This document shows positions 16,047-24,387 of a DNA stretch of 64,000 nucleotides, in pieces. The DNA is from Pseudoteredinibacter isoporae (GTDB lineage Bacteria; Pseudomonadota; Gammaproteobacteria; Pseudomonadales; Cellvibrionaceae). The stretch lies in NCBI RefSeq assembly GCF_011602085.1, contig NZ_JAAONY010000001.1:1736001-1800000 (forward strand), read 5' to 3'. The notes under the pieces are model-generated. The model worked only from the letters and a program-made list of their open reading frames with translations. It was not told the DNA's origin and did not search any database. Made by a program: the position numbers and the translations under genes. The stretch's first letter is position 1. Each line of letters starts with the position of its first letter.

Positions 16047-17597
16047 ATGAAAACCAGGATACGAGCTGCGTTTCTATGCAGTTTATTGTTGTTGTCGTCC
16101 TTAGGACAAGCCACCGATCAGATGAGTGACTTGCGCATTGTTGAATTCAATAATGTGAGCTTTGGACAGGAATTTGATGTGGAAGTGTTTGCCGGGGATC
16201 GTTCGTTGTATCTCTCAGGACGCAGCGATGCCGCAGACACCGAAATACTGGTTCAGCAGATTAAAGACCCGACAGGTAAAGTCATTTACTCCGCCGCCAT
16301 CAATGGTGATAACGTTTCGGTTAGCGGAAACGTCAGTAAAGACGCTTTGTCGAACGTGGGGGATTTTGCTTTGCTTTTGCCCGCCAATCCCCATGCGGAC
16401 AGTCAGCTCAAACCCGGTGTGTATGAAGTGCAGGTTATCTCCAATGCTGGCACTGGAGCAATTCGGGATTTACGAGCGGTTTTCAAGCAGCATGTGGATA
16501 CCGCCCAGGCCGTGGATATTAATATTATGGTCCTCGACCGTACCGCCAGTACTCGCAATCGCAGTATGAGTGCTGCCTTTAAAAGCAATTTGCTTAATGA
16601 GGTGAATCGGTTGTTAAATCCGCACCAAATGAGGGTGGGTAGCTTCAGTATTGTTGAAGCGAATGAAGAGGTGCGTACACAGTTTTCAGCCATTCAAGAA
16701 GAAAATATCCCTGCTCTTTGTCAACGCCTCAGCCAGCAGTTTGGTGGCGGACGGGCGTTGAATATCGGTTTGGTGGAGACTATCTCGTCGAGCGAAGTGC
16801 AGGGCATTGCCGGTGTGTCACCCGGTTTACCGGCAACGGTCATGCACCCCAGCTATCGCAACAGTTGCGTGTTAATGTCTGAACGTGCTTACAGCACGAA
16901 CGTTGCCGCGCATGCGGCAAATCTGGTGCATGAAATGTCTCACTTGATGGCGATCCCTCACACTACCGAAGAGTCTGGTCAACAGCACGACAGCTTCAGC
17001 GATACTCTGGAATGCGCTTTGGCACGCTTTGATGGCCGTTCGAATCTGGGAATGGCGGGGCGTGCTGGTGATAAGGCGGTAGACGATTTCGAATGTGGGC
17101 GTGACGGGGGTGCAGATAACTACATGTTTTACAGCGGTGTTGAAGCATTTATGCCATTCCATATGAGTGCTCAACAAGCCACCGTTTTGAAAAATCATCC
17201 GCTGTTTTATCCCGTTGTCGGCGCTCAGATGAGTGCTTCCTGGTATAACCCTCAGCAGTCTGGTCACGGCTTATCGGTTGAAGTATTGAACGACGGTCGA
17301 GCTATTATCTATTGGTATACCTTCGATCAGTCGGGTGCACCTTATTGGATTGTTGGTACCGGGACGGTTGATGGGCAAAGCATTGCAACTGATGCGATCA
17401 GTGTGAACGGAGGTTTCTTTCCGCCGGCATTTGATGCTTCGAAAGTTCAGCGTGTGCAATGGGGCAAGCTGTTTCTGGATGCCGATCCAAACGATTGTAA
17501 TCTGGCGACCTTGCGTTGGGAGAGTTCCAGTTTTGGCAACGGCAGTTTACCTATGGCCCGATTGAGTAATCTGGCGGGTAATAGCTGTCAGCCTTAG
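16047..17597 (+). CDS. Secreted metzincin-like zinc metalloprotease with C-terminal beta domain
   Basis: ATG 16047 gives a 516-residue protein with a clear signal peptide (cleaved near QATDQ, residue 25). The zinc site is H295-E-x-x-H299-x5-H305 in 'LVHEMSHLMAIPH', and 'DNYMFYSG' further on looks like a metzincin Met-turn. The position usually filled by Gly in HExxHxxGxxH is Ala. The last about 110 residues ('SWYNPQQSGHGLSVEVL', 'IYWYTFDQSGAPYWIVGTG') form a domain found at the end of many secreted gammaproteobacterial proteins. Upstream in-frame starts lie inside the lipoprotein gene and are rejected. It probably forms an operon with the lipoprotein. The substrate is unknown. Confidence 0.8.
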   Translation: MKTRIRAAFLCSLLLLSSLGQATDQMSDLRIVEFNNVSFGQEFDVEVFAGDRSLYLSGRSDAADTEILVQQIKDPTGKVIYSAAINGDNVSVSGNVSKDALSNVGDFALLLPANPHADSQLKPGVYEVQVISNAGTGAIRDLRAVFKQHVDTAQAVDINIMVLDRTASTRNRSMSAAFKSNLLNEVNRLLNPHQMRVGSFSIVEANEEVRTQFSAIQEENIPALCQRLSQQFGGGRALNIGLVETISSSEVQGIAGVSPGLPATVMHPSYRNSCVLMSERAYSTNVAAHAANLVHEMSHLMAIPHTTEESGQQHDSFSDTLECALARFDGRSNLGMAGRAGDKAVDDFECGRDGGADNYMFYSGVEAFMPFHMSAQQATVLKNHPLFYPVVGAQMSASWYNPQQSGHGLSVEVLNDGRAIIYWYTFDQSGAPYWIVGTGTVDGQSIATDAISVNGGFFPPAFDASKVQRVQWGKLFLDADPNDCNLATLRWESSSFGNGSLPMARLSNLAGNSCQP

Positions 17598-17609
17598 TAT
17601 GTAAGCATG

Positions 17610-17632
17610 CGCTGCCTGTGGAGCAGGCGGCG
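17610..17632 (+). terminator. Hairpin between convergent genes
   Basis: CGCTGCCTG and CAGGCGGCG pair over 9 bp with one G-U, with the loop TGGAG. It lies 13 bp after the metalloprotease stop and before the convergent GTPase gene. The following GTGTTTC is only weakly U-rich. Confidence 0.45.
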
Positions 17633-17643
17633 CGTGTTTCACG

Positions 17644-18645
17644 CTAGGAGGGCAGGCGACAGTCCATTAATTGCGCTTCCCAGTTCGGGTCGATACTGTT
17701 GGCGATGATTTCGAATCGGCTTTCCATGCAATCGTCCAGTTCCAGCTCCTGTAAACCATCCGGAGTTTTGTTAAAACCCCACACCCCATCTTCGGTGATG
17801 CAAACCGCTTTCATGCGTTCGACGATGAGGTCGCTCGCCCAGCGATAGAGCTTCGAATGGTTGAACACTGTGTTGGGCTCGAAGCGCCAGCCAATGGTGG
17901 AGAAATCGTCTGATTGATTGCTGCGGCTGAGGAATCCGGATTCGGGAAGCGGGGTATCATCAAAACCTTTTACGCGGTCGCTGTCCGCTTCAGGAAGCGA
18001 CAGGCTTTCCCAGTCCCGGTTCTTAAATTGGCTGTGGCCAGTTAATAAGCTTGGGGGGATTTCGCCGTTGACGGTCCACAGGACTTTGCAATCCTGTTGG
18101 CCGCGCTGAGGCAAAAAGTCTTCCAGTAGTTGCTTGTGTTCAGGGCGACATAAATCTTCTTTATTGGCCACAATGACATCAGCGATATCAATCTGCTGCA
18201 GAAAGATATCGTGTTCGGTATAACGTTCGTCATTGAGTTTGCGAGCATCGACCAAGGTTAAGCATTGCTGGATATCCAGAACGTCTTGATAGTGCTCGGA
18301 ATGCAAAACCTGCATGACTTCTCGCGGGTGGCCGAGGCCGCTGGGTTCGATTAGGAGGCGATCGGGTTTAGCTCGTTGCAACAGCTGATTCAAGGCGATG
18401 TGCATGGGTAGGCCGGCCGCACAACACATGCAGCCACCGGGAACCTCGCGTATGAAAACCTGCTCCTGTTCCTGCTTGCTGGAATTGAGCAAGCTGCCAT
18501 CGATACCGACTTCACCAAATTCATTGACTAACACTGCCCAGCGTTCGTCGGCAGGCTTGTGTTTCAATAAATGTAAAATGGTGCTGGTTTTGCCGACGCC
18601 GAGAAAGCCAGTGATGATATTGCAAGGTACCGAGCGAATGGCCAT
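17644..18645 (-). CDS. COG0523/G3E GTPase, zinc-type metallochaperone
   Basis: ATG 18645 has a GGGGG ribosome site, so the longer frame is rejected. The 333-residue protein has Walker A 'GFLGVGKT' (13-20), the COG0523 metal motif G-C72-M-C74-C75, Walker B-like 'LLIEPSGLGHP' and the guanine motif 'VANKEDL'. The C-terminal half has the CobW C-domain shape. Such GTPases deliver zinc or other metals to client enzymes. The MerC-like gene lies 45 bp upstream on the same strand, and a Zur-box-like palindrome precedes that gene, so a zinc-starvation role is favoured over cobalamin or nitrile hydratase roles. Confidence 0.85.
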   Translation of the reverse strand: MAIRSVPCNIITGFLGVGKTSTILHLLKHKPADERWAVLVNEFGEVGIDGSLLNSSKQEQEQVFIREVPGGCMCCAAGLPMHIALNQLLQRAKPDRLLIEPSGLGHPREVMQVLHSEHYQDVLDIQQCLTLVDARKLNDERYTEHDIFLQQIDIADVIVANKEDLCRPEHKQLLEDFLPQRGQQDCKVLWTVNGEIPPSLLTGHSQFKNRDWESLSLPEADSDRVKGFDDTPLPESGFLSRSNQSDDFSTIGWRFEPNTVFNHSKLYRWASDLIVERMKAVCITEDGVWGFNKTPDGLQELELDDCMESRFEIIANSIDPNWEAQLMDCRLPS

Positions 18646-18690
18646 AAAGCCCCCATGGTTAAATCGAGTGTACGCGTCTGGCAAAGGCCG

Positions 18691-19092
18691 TTAATGACAG
18701 TGGCAATCGCTCTCGCGTTTTTGGCAAAGGCGGTAATTTTGCCAGTGGGCAGCGGCAATGAGAAGTGAAGCTATCAGGCTCAAGACTCGTTCCAGCGTTT
18801 CCCCCAAATATTCGTGGCCCAATACTAATAGGGTCAGCATCAAAAAAATGCCGACGGCGCCATAGAACAACACCGAGAGCTTACGATGTTGTCGGCAGCC
18901 CAGGCCCAGACTCAAGATACTGCAGGGAATAACTGCAAAAATCAGCCAGCGGTGAAACTCTTCATCCAACAGTGCGAGGCCAGCCAGCGAGGGCAGCAGA
19001 ACCAGTAAAACCGGCGCGGCCAGGCAGTGAATGGCACAGAGGGCCGATAGGCTGATGGCCAGTTTGTCACCCAAGCCGCTGGAAATATTCAT
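18691..19092 (-). CDS. MerC-domain membrane protein, probably zinc-related
   Basis: ATG 19092 (MNISSGLGDKLAISLSALCA) gives 133 residues with four TM helices. The first helix carries the MerC-type cysteine segment 'LSALCAIHCLAAPVLLVLL', and the tail is Cys/His-rich (CQKRESDCHCH). MerC proteins move Hg(II), but no merR, merT, merP or merA gene is near. It is paired with a metallochaperone GTPase under a Zur-like box. I therefore favour zinc uptake or sensing, an inference based on context. Confidence 0.8.
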   Translation of the reverse strand: MNISSGLGDKLAISLSALCAIHCLAAPVLLVLLPSLAGLALLDEEFHRWLIFAVIPCSILSLGLGCRQHRKLSVLFYGAVGIFLMLTLLVLGHEYLGETLERVLSLIASLLIAAAHWQNYRLCQKRESDCHCH

Positions 19093-19161
19093 GCTGTGAA
19101 TCCTGGAGTCTGAAAATCCGGCCTGCTTGGCCAAGATGTGAATCAATATCATTTAGGGGTG

Positions 19162-19179
19162 GCAATGTTATAACATAAC
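19162..19179 (-). promoter_or_regulatory. Zur box upstream of the MerC-like/GTPase operon
   Basis: GCAATGTTATAACATAAC contains the perfect 12-bp palindrome ATGTTATAACAT (19165-19176). Proteobacterial Zur boxes have a GTTATAATATAAC core, which this matches closely. The same 18 bases occur at 56123-56140 upstream of rpmE2-rpmJ2, a classic Zur target. The site is 73 bp upstream of the MerC-like ATG. Confidence 0.85.
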
Positions 19180-19258
19180 AAATGTAAGTTAAAGACTGTT
19201 TGCCTGTCGGCTTGATGTCTGGGAATCTTCAGTTCAGTAGAAGGGCGTTGTTCCAAGG

Positions 19259-19306
19259 CATCCAGAATCCGCAGCGAGGGCATGCTTCGTTGTGGATTCC
19301 GGGATG
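19259..19306 (-). terminator. Long imperfect hairpin downstream of yghU
   Basis: CATCCAGAATCCGCAGCGA on the left pairs imperfectly with TCGTTGTGGATTCCGGGATG on the right around a short loop. It lies 13 bp beyond the stop of the minus-strand GST gene, where it would act as a terminator or 3' stabiliser. Confidence 0.5.
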
Positions 19307-19318
19307 TTTCAGAGGTGC

Positions 19319-20161
19319 TTAATCCAGATCGCTGGCGTTGTGTCTTTCGCGCAATTGGGAATTCTCATCGCCCCATACGCGATTTACCCGGCGACCACGT
19401 TTTACCGCAGGGCGCTCGGCAATCTCATCGGCCCAGCGTCTGACGTGGGTATAGGATTCTACGTCCAGAAATTCAGCCGCTTCGTACAATTTGCCCTGTA
19501 CCAATGCTCCATACCAGGGATAATTGGCAATATCGGCAACGGTGTAATCATCACCACATAAAAAGCGATGCTCTTCCAGATTGCGGTTCAGGACATCCAG
19601 CTGACGTTTGACTTCCATCGTAAAGCGGTTGATGGGGTATTCCATCTTTTCGGGCGCGTAGGCATAAAAATGCCCGAAGCCACCGCCCAGATACGGAGCA
19701 CTGCCCATTTGCCAGAACAGCCAGGAAAAACATTCCGCGCGGGTGGCGGGGTCTTTCGGTAGGAACTCGCCAAATTTTTCAGCCAAGTGCATCAAGATCG
19801 CACCGGATTCAAAAACCCGAATAGGTTCCGGACCGCTTCGATCATGCAAAGCCGGAATTTTTGAATTCGGGTTTACCGAGACAAAGCCACTGCCAAACTG
19901 ATCACCTTCCATAATGTCGGTGATCCAGGCATCGTATTCAGCGCCGCTATGACCCAGAGCCAACAGCTCTTCGAGCATCACCGTTACCTTCACACCATTT
20001 GGGGTGGCCAGGGAATAGAGTTGAAAGGGGTGCTCGCCAACAGGCAGTTCTTTTTCATGGGTAGGGCCGGCAATCGGTCGGTTGATGCTGGCAAATCTGC
20101 CGCCGCTGCCTTCGTCCCAAGTCCATACGGCTGGCGGGGTGTAGCTGTTGTTCTCACTCAT
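19319..20161 (-). CDS. yghU: YghU-type glutathione S-transferase
   Basis: ATG 20161 (MSENNSYTPPAVWTWD) gives 280 residues. The thioredoxin-fold N-domain ('LATPNGVKVTVMLEELLALG', 'GFVSVNPNSKIPAL', 'VFESGAILMHLAEKF') and the helical C-domain ('GGFGHFYAYAPEKMEYPINR', 'CGDDYTVADIANYPWYG') match the Nu-class YghU/YfcG group, which binds two glutathiones and shows disulfide reductase activity. The N-terminal PPxVWTWD extension is the YghU hallmark. It stands alone, divergent from the gene at 20531. Confidence 0.93.
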   Translation of the reverse strand: MSENNSYTPPAVWTWDEGSGGRFASINRPIAGPTHEKELPVGEHPFQLYSLATPNGVKVTVMLEELLALGHSGAEYDAWITDIMEGDQFGSGFVSVNPNSKIPALHDRSGPEPIRVFESGAILMHLAEKFGEFLPKDPATRAECFSWLFWQMGSAPYLGGGFGHFYAYAPEKMEYPINRFTMEVKRQLDVLNRNLEEHRFLCGDDYTVADIANYPWYGALVQGKLYEAAEFLDVESYTHVRRWADEIAERPAVKRGRRVNRVWGDENSQLRERHNASDLD

Positions 20162-20530
20162 AATTCGGCCTCTGATTCTGAGAGTTGTCAGTATACTAGT
20201 CACAATGGTTGTATGTGCCTAGTGCTGGAAAAGACGCGCCTGGTCTATATTTACCCTGCTGCATCGTTTCAACACCCTTCCTGTCATCAGAGTTATGGCC
20301 GCAAGGGAGTGTTTTCAAGGTTTTCGAACATAACTTAAATTAATAACCATAGAACGAATTCCAAATGTTCTATCGATGAAGTTTAAGCCGCATTTGCGAT
20401 TCACCATTTCGTTAACTATATAACTACGTATTGAATTTTGGATTTTACCAAGGTCCGGATGTTCAAATGGAGTGGTGCTTCAAGCGAGGAATGATTATAA
20501 AAATCAATTCATCATCTTAGGGCGCCTGTT
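20162..20530. other. 369-bp divergent intergenic region, no gene seen
   Basis: This AT-richer stretch separates the divergent GST and DUF1554-like genes and presumably holds both promoters. I found no strong palindrome, RNA gene or coding frame with a ribosome binding site. Confidence 0.6.
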
Positions 20531-21184
20531 ATGCGTGTACTTACCACGATTGCCATTCTTTTTCTGGCTTCGACCCATCCGGTTCTGGCGGATGTCCGTC
20601 TTTGGAACACGAGCGCAACCATCAGTGGCAATATGGGCGGGCGTGTCGCCGCCGATGCATTTTGTGATGCCGATGTGAACAAGCCTGTTGGTTTGTCGAA
20701 CGTGCGTGCTTTTATCAGCCTGAGTGGCAGCGATGAAATTCGGGATATGGTGGGTAATTATGCTGTTCCTGGTAGTGAAGAGATCAGGAATCGCGACGAT
20801 ACCCTGACCATCAGCAGTAACTTCAGCGGACTGTTAAACACAGCAACGGTTAACCTTGATAATCCGGTTGCTGGCTCGGGCGGCAGTCCTTCGCCCTGGA
20901 CATTCAGTGCAGCGGATGGCTCGCTTGATATCAACAACTGTACTGGAGGAACCTCAGCTGCCGGCTTGGGTACCACGGGGAATCAGCTGCTCACTGACGA
21001 TCGATATTTGAATCGCAGTACCAATAGCTGTGGCAATTCCCAGGCCTTGTATTGTCTTTCATGGAACTCAGCTTCCGCGCCTGTTGCTCAATCGATACCG
21101 ACCACTACAGGGTGGTCCCTTCTTCTCACGGCGTTTGTTATGTTGGCTTTATTGCGCAAGCGATTCGCTCGGTTGAAGCATTGA
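20531..21184 (+). CDS. Exported DUF1554-like protein with C-terminal sorting signal
   Basis: The 217-residue protein has a signal peptide (to about residue 20, VLADVR). Its body resembles DUF1554-type surface domains: 'ATISGNMGGRVAADAFCDAD', 'VRAFISLSGSDEIRDM', 'CSGNSQALYCL'-type Cys-rich end. The C-terminus has a tripartite signal of the IPTLxxW-CTERM kind: 'IPTTTGWSLLL', a hydrophobic helix, then 'RKRFARLKH'. This suggests processing by a sortase-like system and surface display (inference). The gene has no operon partner. Confidence 0.7.
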   Translation: MRVLTTIAILFLASTHPVLADVRLWNTSATISGNMGGRVAADAFCDADVNKPVGLSNVRAFISLSGSDEIRDMVGNYAVPGSEEIRNRDDTLTISSNFSGLLNTATVNLDNPVAGSGGSPSPWTFSAADGSLDINNCTGGTSAAGLGTTGNQLLTDDRYLNRSTNSCGNSQALYCLSWNSASAPVAQSIPTTTGWSLLLTAFVMLALLRKRFARLKH

Positions 21185-21199
21185 TTCCAGCGGCCCTTT

Positions 21200-22816
21200 T
21201 TACGGAGCTACACAAACTCGGTCTCGTCCATCGCGTTTGGCTTGATAAAGAGCCTTGTCGGCACGACTGGTGATTGTGTCAGCATTGTCACCCTGATGGT
21301 AACGGGTTACTCCGAAGCTTGCGGTTTGTTTATCTGTTCCATGAAAGTTATGGCTCGCGATACAGGCCCTGAGTTTTTCGGCAACCGTTTCCGCTTTCAC
21401 CAGGTCGGTTTCAGGGCAGACAATCATAAACTCTTCGCCACCCCAGCGAGCAACGATGTCGGCTTTGCGGAGTTGTTTGGTCAGTAGGTCGGAAATTTCT
21501 CGCAATAAACGGTCACCGATTAGGTGTCCCAGCGTATCGTTGACGTTCTTAAAGTGGTCAACATCCATCAAGATAATGGAAAAATTGTGCATGTAACGTT
21601 CTGCGCGGTCAATTTCCCGGCACATCATTTCATCCAGCTTGTGGCGATTGTAGAGACCGGTGAGTGCATCGGTTTCCACAAGCTGGCGAAGCTTCTCTTC
21701 CAGTTGGGTTCGCTTTTCGATTTCTCGGTCTTTTGCTTTGCTCAGCTGGTAAAAACGTTGCGCGACAACGCTGACCAACATAACGATAATGGCAAGCCAT
21801 ATGAGCAAGCGATAAATCCAGTCAGGCATTTTTTGCTCGGATTCAAAGAGAAACTGGCCGATATCGAGATCCTCAGACACCAGTTCTGATTTGGCAAAGG
21901 CATCGTTGATGTTCAGCCAGCGAAGCTGACTCATATAGCCAATGTCAACGACATTATCTACGAAAAGTTGGTGGATGATTTTGGCTTCGTAAGCCAGCTT
22001 ATCTTTTGATTTACCTGGCGCGTATTTGGCGTGAGTGATTTCAATCGCCTCGTCCATGTTGTTGAGGGCATAACGCCATCCGCGAATCAAGGCCTCTTTG
22101 ACGGCTCGGACGGTGTCAGGATGAGACTCTGCGTAGTCTTTTGAGGTGAACAATGTATCGCCATAAATATCAAAACCGATATCTCTGGGTTGAAAAGCAA
22201 TAAAGGGAATTTTTGTCCGTGAGATATCGTAGTATTCATTGGATAAAAATGCCGTTGAAGCATCCACCCGGTGACGGCTTTCTTCAGAGATATCGTGGAT
22301 GTTGCCGGTGTGAGGTGTTCTTGAAATTTTCGAAATATCCACGCCAGCAAGTTTCAGGAAGGCGACAATTTCATGCGAATGATCTGAAATCATCAACGAA
22401 CGACCCTCCAAATCGCGAATGGTTTTCAGGTTTTCATCCTGACGGGCAAGAATAATAAACGGTGAGTGCTGAAAAAACGCGGCGATGGCGACAATCGGCA
22501 TACCATTGCCATAATCAACCAGCAGGGAGGAGTTCCCAACACCAAACTCGACATTCCCATAGGCAACTTTCTCCGGGGGAATGATGTCAGGCCCACCTTC
22601 AATTAATTCCACATTCAAGCCTTGTTCTCGAAAGAACCCTTTTTCCTGGGCGATGTAATAACCGGCAAACTGGTATTGATGAAACCATTTAAGCTGAATT
22701 CTTATGCGGGTTCTTTCGGGTTCATGTTCCGGCTCTCTTGGGGGTTCACTCAAGGTGGGAAGTACCACGGTAAAGCTGATAAAAAAAGCGGCGATAATCT
22801 TGTATAACTTGTACAT
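21200..22816 (-). CDS. Periplasmic NMT1/THI5-like binding domain fused to a GGDEF diguanylate cyclase
   Basis: The 538-residue protein has a signal peptide, then an NMT1/THI5/SsuA-type substrate-binding domain (about residues 35-310; 'IQLKWFHQYQFAGYYIAQEK', 'EGGPDIIPPEKV', 'RDLEGRSLMISDH'). A TM helix (about 337-355), a coiled coil and a GGDEF domain follow. The active-site motif is intact (RWGGEEF), and a c-di-GMP inhibitory I-site, R-K-A-D, lies five residues before it. It should make c-di-GMP in response to a periplasmic ligand related to pyrimidine, thiamine precursor or sulfonate. The ligand is inferred only from the fold. Confidence 0.88.
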   Translation of the reverse strand: MYKLYKIIAAFFISFTVVLPTLSEPPREPEHEPERTRIRIQLKWFHQYQFAGYYIAQEKGFFREQGLNVELIEGGPDIIPPEKVAYGNVEFGVGNSSLLVDYGNGMPIVAIAAFFQHSPFIILARQDENLKTIRDLEGRSLMISDHSHEIVAFLKLAGVDISKISRTPHTGNIHDISEESRHRVDASTAFLSNEYYDISRTKIPFIAFQPRDIGFDIYGDTLFTSKDYAESHPDTVRAVKEALIRGWRYALNNMDEAIEITHAKYAPGKSKDKLAYEAKIIHQLFVDNVVDIGYMSQLRWLNINDAFAKSELVSEDLDIGQFLFESEQKMPDWIYRLLIWLAIIVMLVSVVAQRFYQLSKAKDREIEKRTQLEEKLRQLVETDALTGLYNRHKLDEMMCREIDRAERYMHNFSIILMDVDHFKNVNDTLGHLIGDRLLREISDLLTKQLRKADIVARWGGEEFMIVCPETDLVKAETVAEKLRACIASHNFHGTDKQTASFGVTRYHQGDNADTITSRADKALYQAKRDGRDRVCVAP

Positions 22817-23136
22817 CCTGAAGGTTTCTTCGTTGCCTGGGCAACCGTCTAATTTATTATTGACCGTTGAACTTTATATTTCAGCTCCCGTGCATATTCG
22901 CGTGGTATAAATGCAGAGTTGGCTCTATAAAGTGTCACATTATTTTAAGTTTGACTATAAATTTAGTAATACATGAGGATTAATTATAGTAAGAAGGCTT
23001 TATAGATTTATTTTTATTTCACTTAATGAAACCTGTTAATGGCCATAAAATATTATTTATGGTGTTATTCTAGTTCTCATTCTGGTAGAAAAGTATGACA
23101 ATTTATATATTAAATTAGAAATAACGCATATCTTTT
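22817..23136. other. AT-rich divergent promoter region
   Basis: This 320-bp stretch lies between the GGDEF gene and the AraC gene. It is strongly AT-rich and contains no convincing coding frame. It probably holds the two divergent promoters. Confidence 0.55.
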
Positions 23137-23173
23137 CTTGCCGGGACAGATTCATGTCTTGGCGGGACAAATT
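23137..23173 (+). promoter_or_regulatory. 21-bp-spaced direct repeat upstream of the AraC gene
   Basis: CTTGCCGGGACAGATT (23137-23152) and CTTGGCGGGACAAATT (23158-23173) match at 14 of 16 positions, and their starts are exactly 21 bp apart, two helical turns. AraC-family dimers bind half-sites with this spacing. The repeat ends 18 bp before the AraC ATG at 23192, so autoregulation is likely. It also argues against the longer frame starting at 23138. Confidence 0.65.
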
Positions 23174-23191
23174 GGTCGGGGTAGAGGTACT

Positions 23192-24250
23192 ATGAGTTAT
23201 TCCGTACGAATTGGTAGCCTGGATGGCTATCGTGAAGCTGTAACAAGATTGGGCGGCAATCCGTCCGATTTATCAAGCCGTTGTGATATTCCTTTCGAAA
23301 TCTTTGAGGACGAAGACAATACCATTCCTTATGCGAAGTTATCCGAATTAATGGAGCTTACCGCAAGGGAATTGAAAAAGCCTGATTTTGGTATTTACTT
23401 GGGCACTTGCCAAAAGGTCGATATATTGGGGCCGATTTCGGTCGCGGTTCAAACGGCGAAAACCGTGGGCGAAGCGATGAAATGTGCTGCGCGTTTTGTG
23501 CATATTCAAAGCCCGGCGGTTCACTATCACCTTGAAGAAAACCATTCCGGTTATGTACGTGCTGTGATGAGCATTAATTTGCCAGATCTGGCGCAGCGGG
23601 AGATGCCTCAGGCGATGGGCCTGACGGCGGCGGTTGGCCAGGAAATCTGGCGGCAGTTGGCCGGAGAGAGGTTTGAGCTTTTAAAACTTGAACTGCCCCA
23701 TGAGCCCCTGTGCCCGATTCCGATGTATGAAGCGTATTTCCATGGTGACATTGAATTTAATTCAGAAAGTGTCGTCTGGCATGTGCCCAGGGAAGTGTAT
23801 GATGCTCCTTTACCCCTTCGCAGTGAACGCTTGCACGAATTTGCTTCCAGTTATCTGGTTGAGCAATTCCCCGCTCAGGCGAAACAATTGTCAGTGCAGG
23901 TGGAGAAAGAACTGCGAAAATTAATGGAGACCGGGAATTGTACCCGAGATACCATCGCCGAAGTCTTGAATCTTCACCCTAAAACCATGCAGCGTCGACT
24001 GGCCCAGGAAGATTGCAATTTCGAAAGCATTCGGGATCGCGTGCGTCGCGAGCGGGCAACCTATTATCTGTGCAACACGAATTTACCATTCGGCCAGATT
24101 GCCGAGTTGATTGGCTACAGCGATCAGGCCGCTTTGAGCCGAAGCTGTCAGCGTTGGTTTTCCCGTTCGCCTCGTGAGATTCGTGGTGAAAATAAATCAC
24201 TGACGCAAACCCGCGCCTACCACAAGAGAAGCCCGGAGTTTTCGAGCTGA
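23192..24250 (+). CDS. AraC-family regulator with PF12625-type N-domain (OruR/ArgR-like)
   Basis: ATG 23192 (MSYSVRIGSLDGYREAV) gives 352 residues. The paralog at 52613-53662 starts at the equivalent position, supporting this choice. The N-domain has the 'LGGNPSDLSSRCDIP' and 'LMELTARELKKPDFGIYLG' landmarks of the arabinose-binding-like AraC group. The C-terminal HTH contains 'LNLHPKTMQRRLAQED', 'RATYYLCNTNLPFGQIAEL' and 'SRSCQRWFSRSPREIR'. A 21-bp-spaced direct repeat lies just upstream. The target genes are unknown; it sits before the second AraC gene and the TonB receptor operon. Confidence 0.88.
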   Translation: MSYSVRIGSLDGYREAVTRLGGNPSDLSSRCDIPFEIFEDEDNTIPYAKLSELMELTARELKKPDFGIYLGTCQKVDILGPISVAVQTAKTVGEAMKCAARFVHIQSPAVHYHLEENHSGYVRAVMSINLPDLAQREMPQAMGLTAAVGQEIWRQLAGERFELLKLELPHEPLCPIPMYEAYFHGDIEFNSESVVWHVPREVYDAPLPLRSERLHEFASSYLVEQFPAQAKQLSVQVEKELRKLMETGNCTRDTIAEVLNLHPKTMQRRLAQEDCNFESIRDRVRRERATYYLCNTNLPFGQIAELIGYSDQAALSRSCQRWFSRSPREIRGENKSLTQTRAYHKRSPEFSS

Positions 24251-24387
24251 TTTCGGGTTTCCGGGTCGCCCATCTCAAACAGGGTATTCTCAATGCCTTG
24301 TTTGAGCGTTCCTCGTACGCGTTTTACAACATCCCCCATCCTGGCCAATAATACTGCTATACAGGTCCTGGATTGGGAAGTATATAA

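Noticed and set aside
16047-17597. Start of the metalloprotease at 15951
   Set aside because: That start is inside the lipoprotein gene and would bury the signal peptide 32 residues from the N-terminus.
18691-19092. Mercury resistance operon
   Set aside because: Only a MerC-like protein is present. There is no merR, merT, merP or merA, and the promoter has a Zur-like box.
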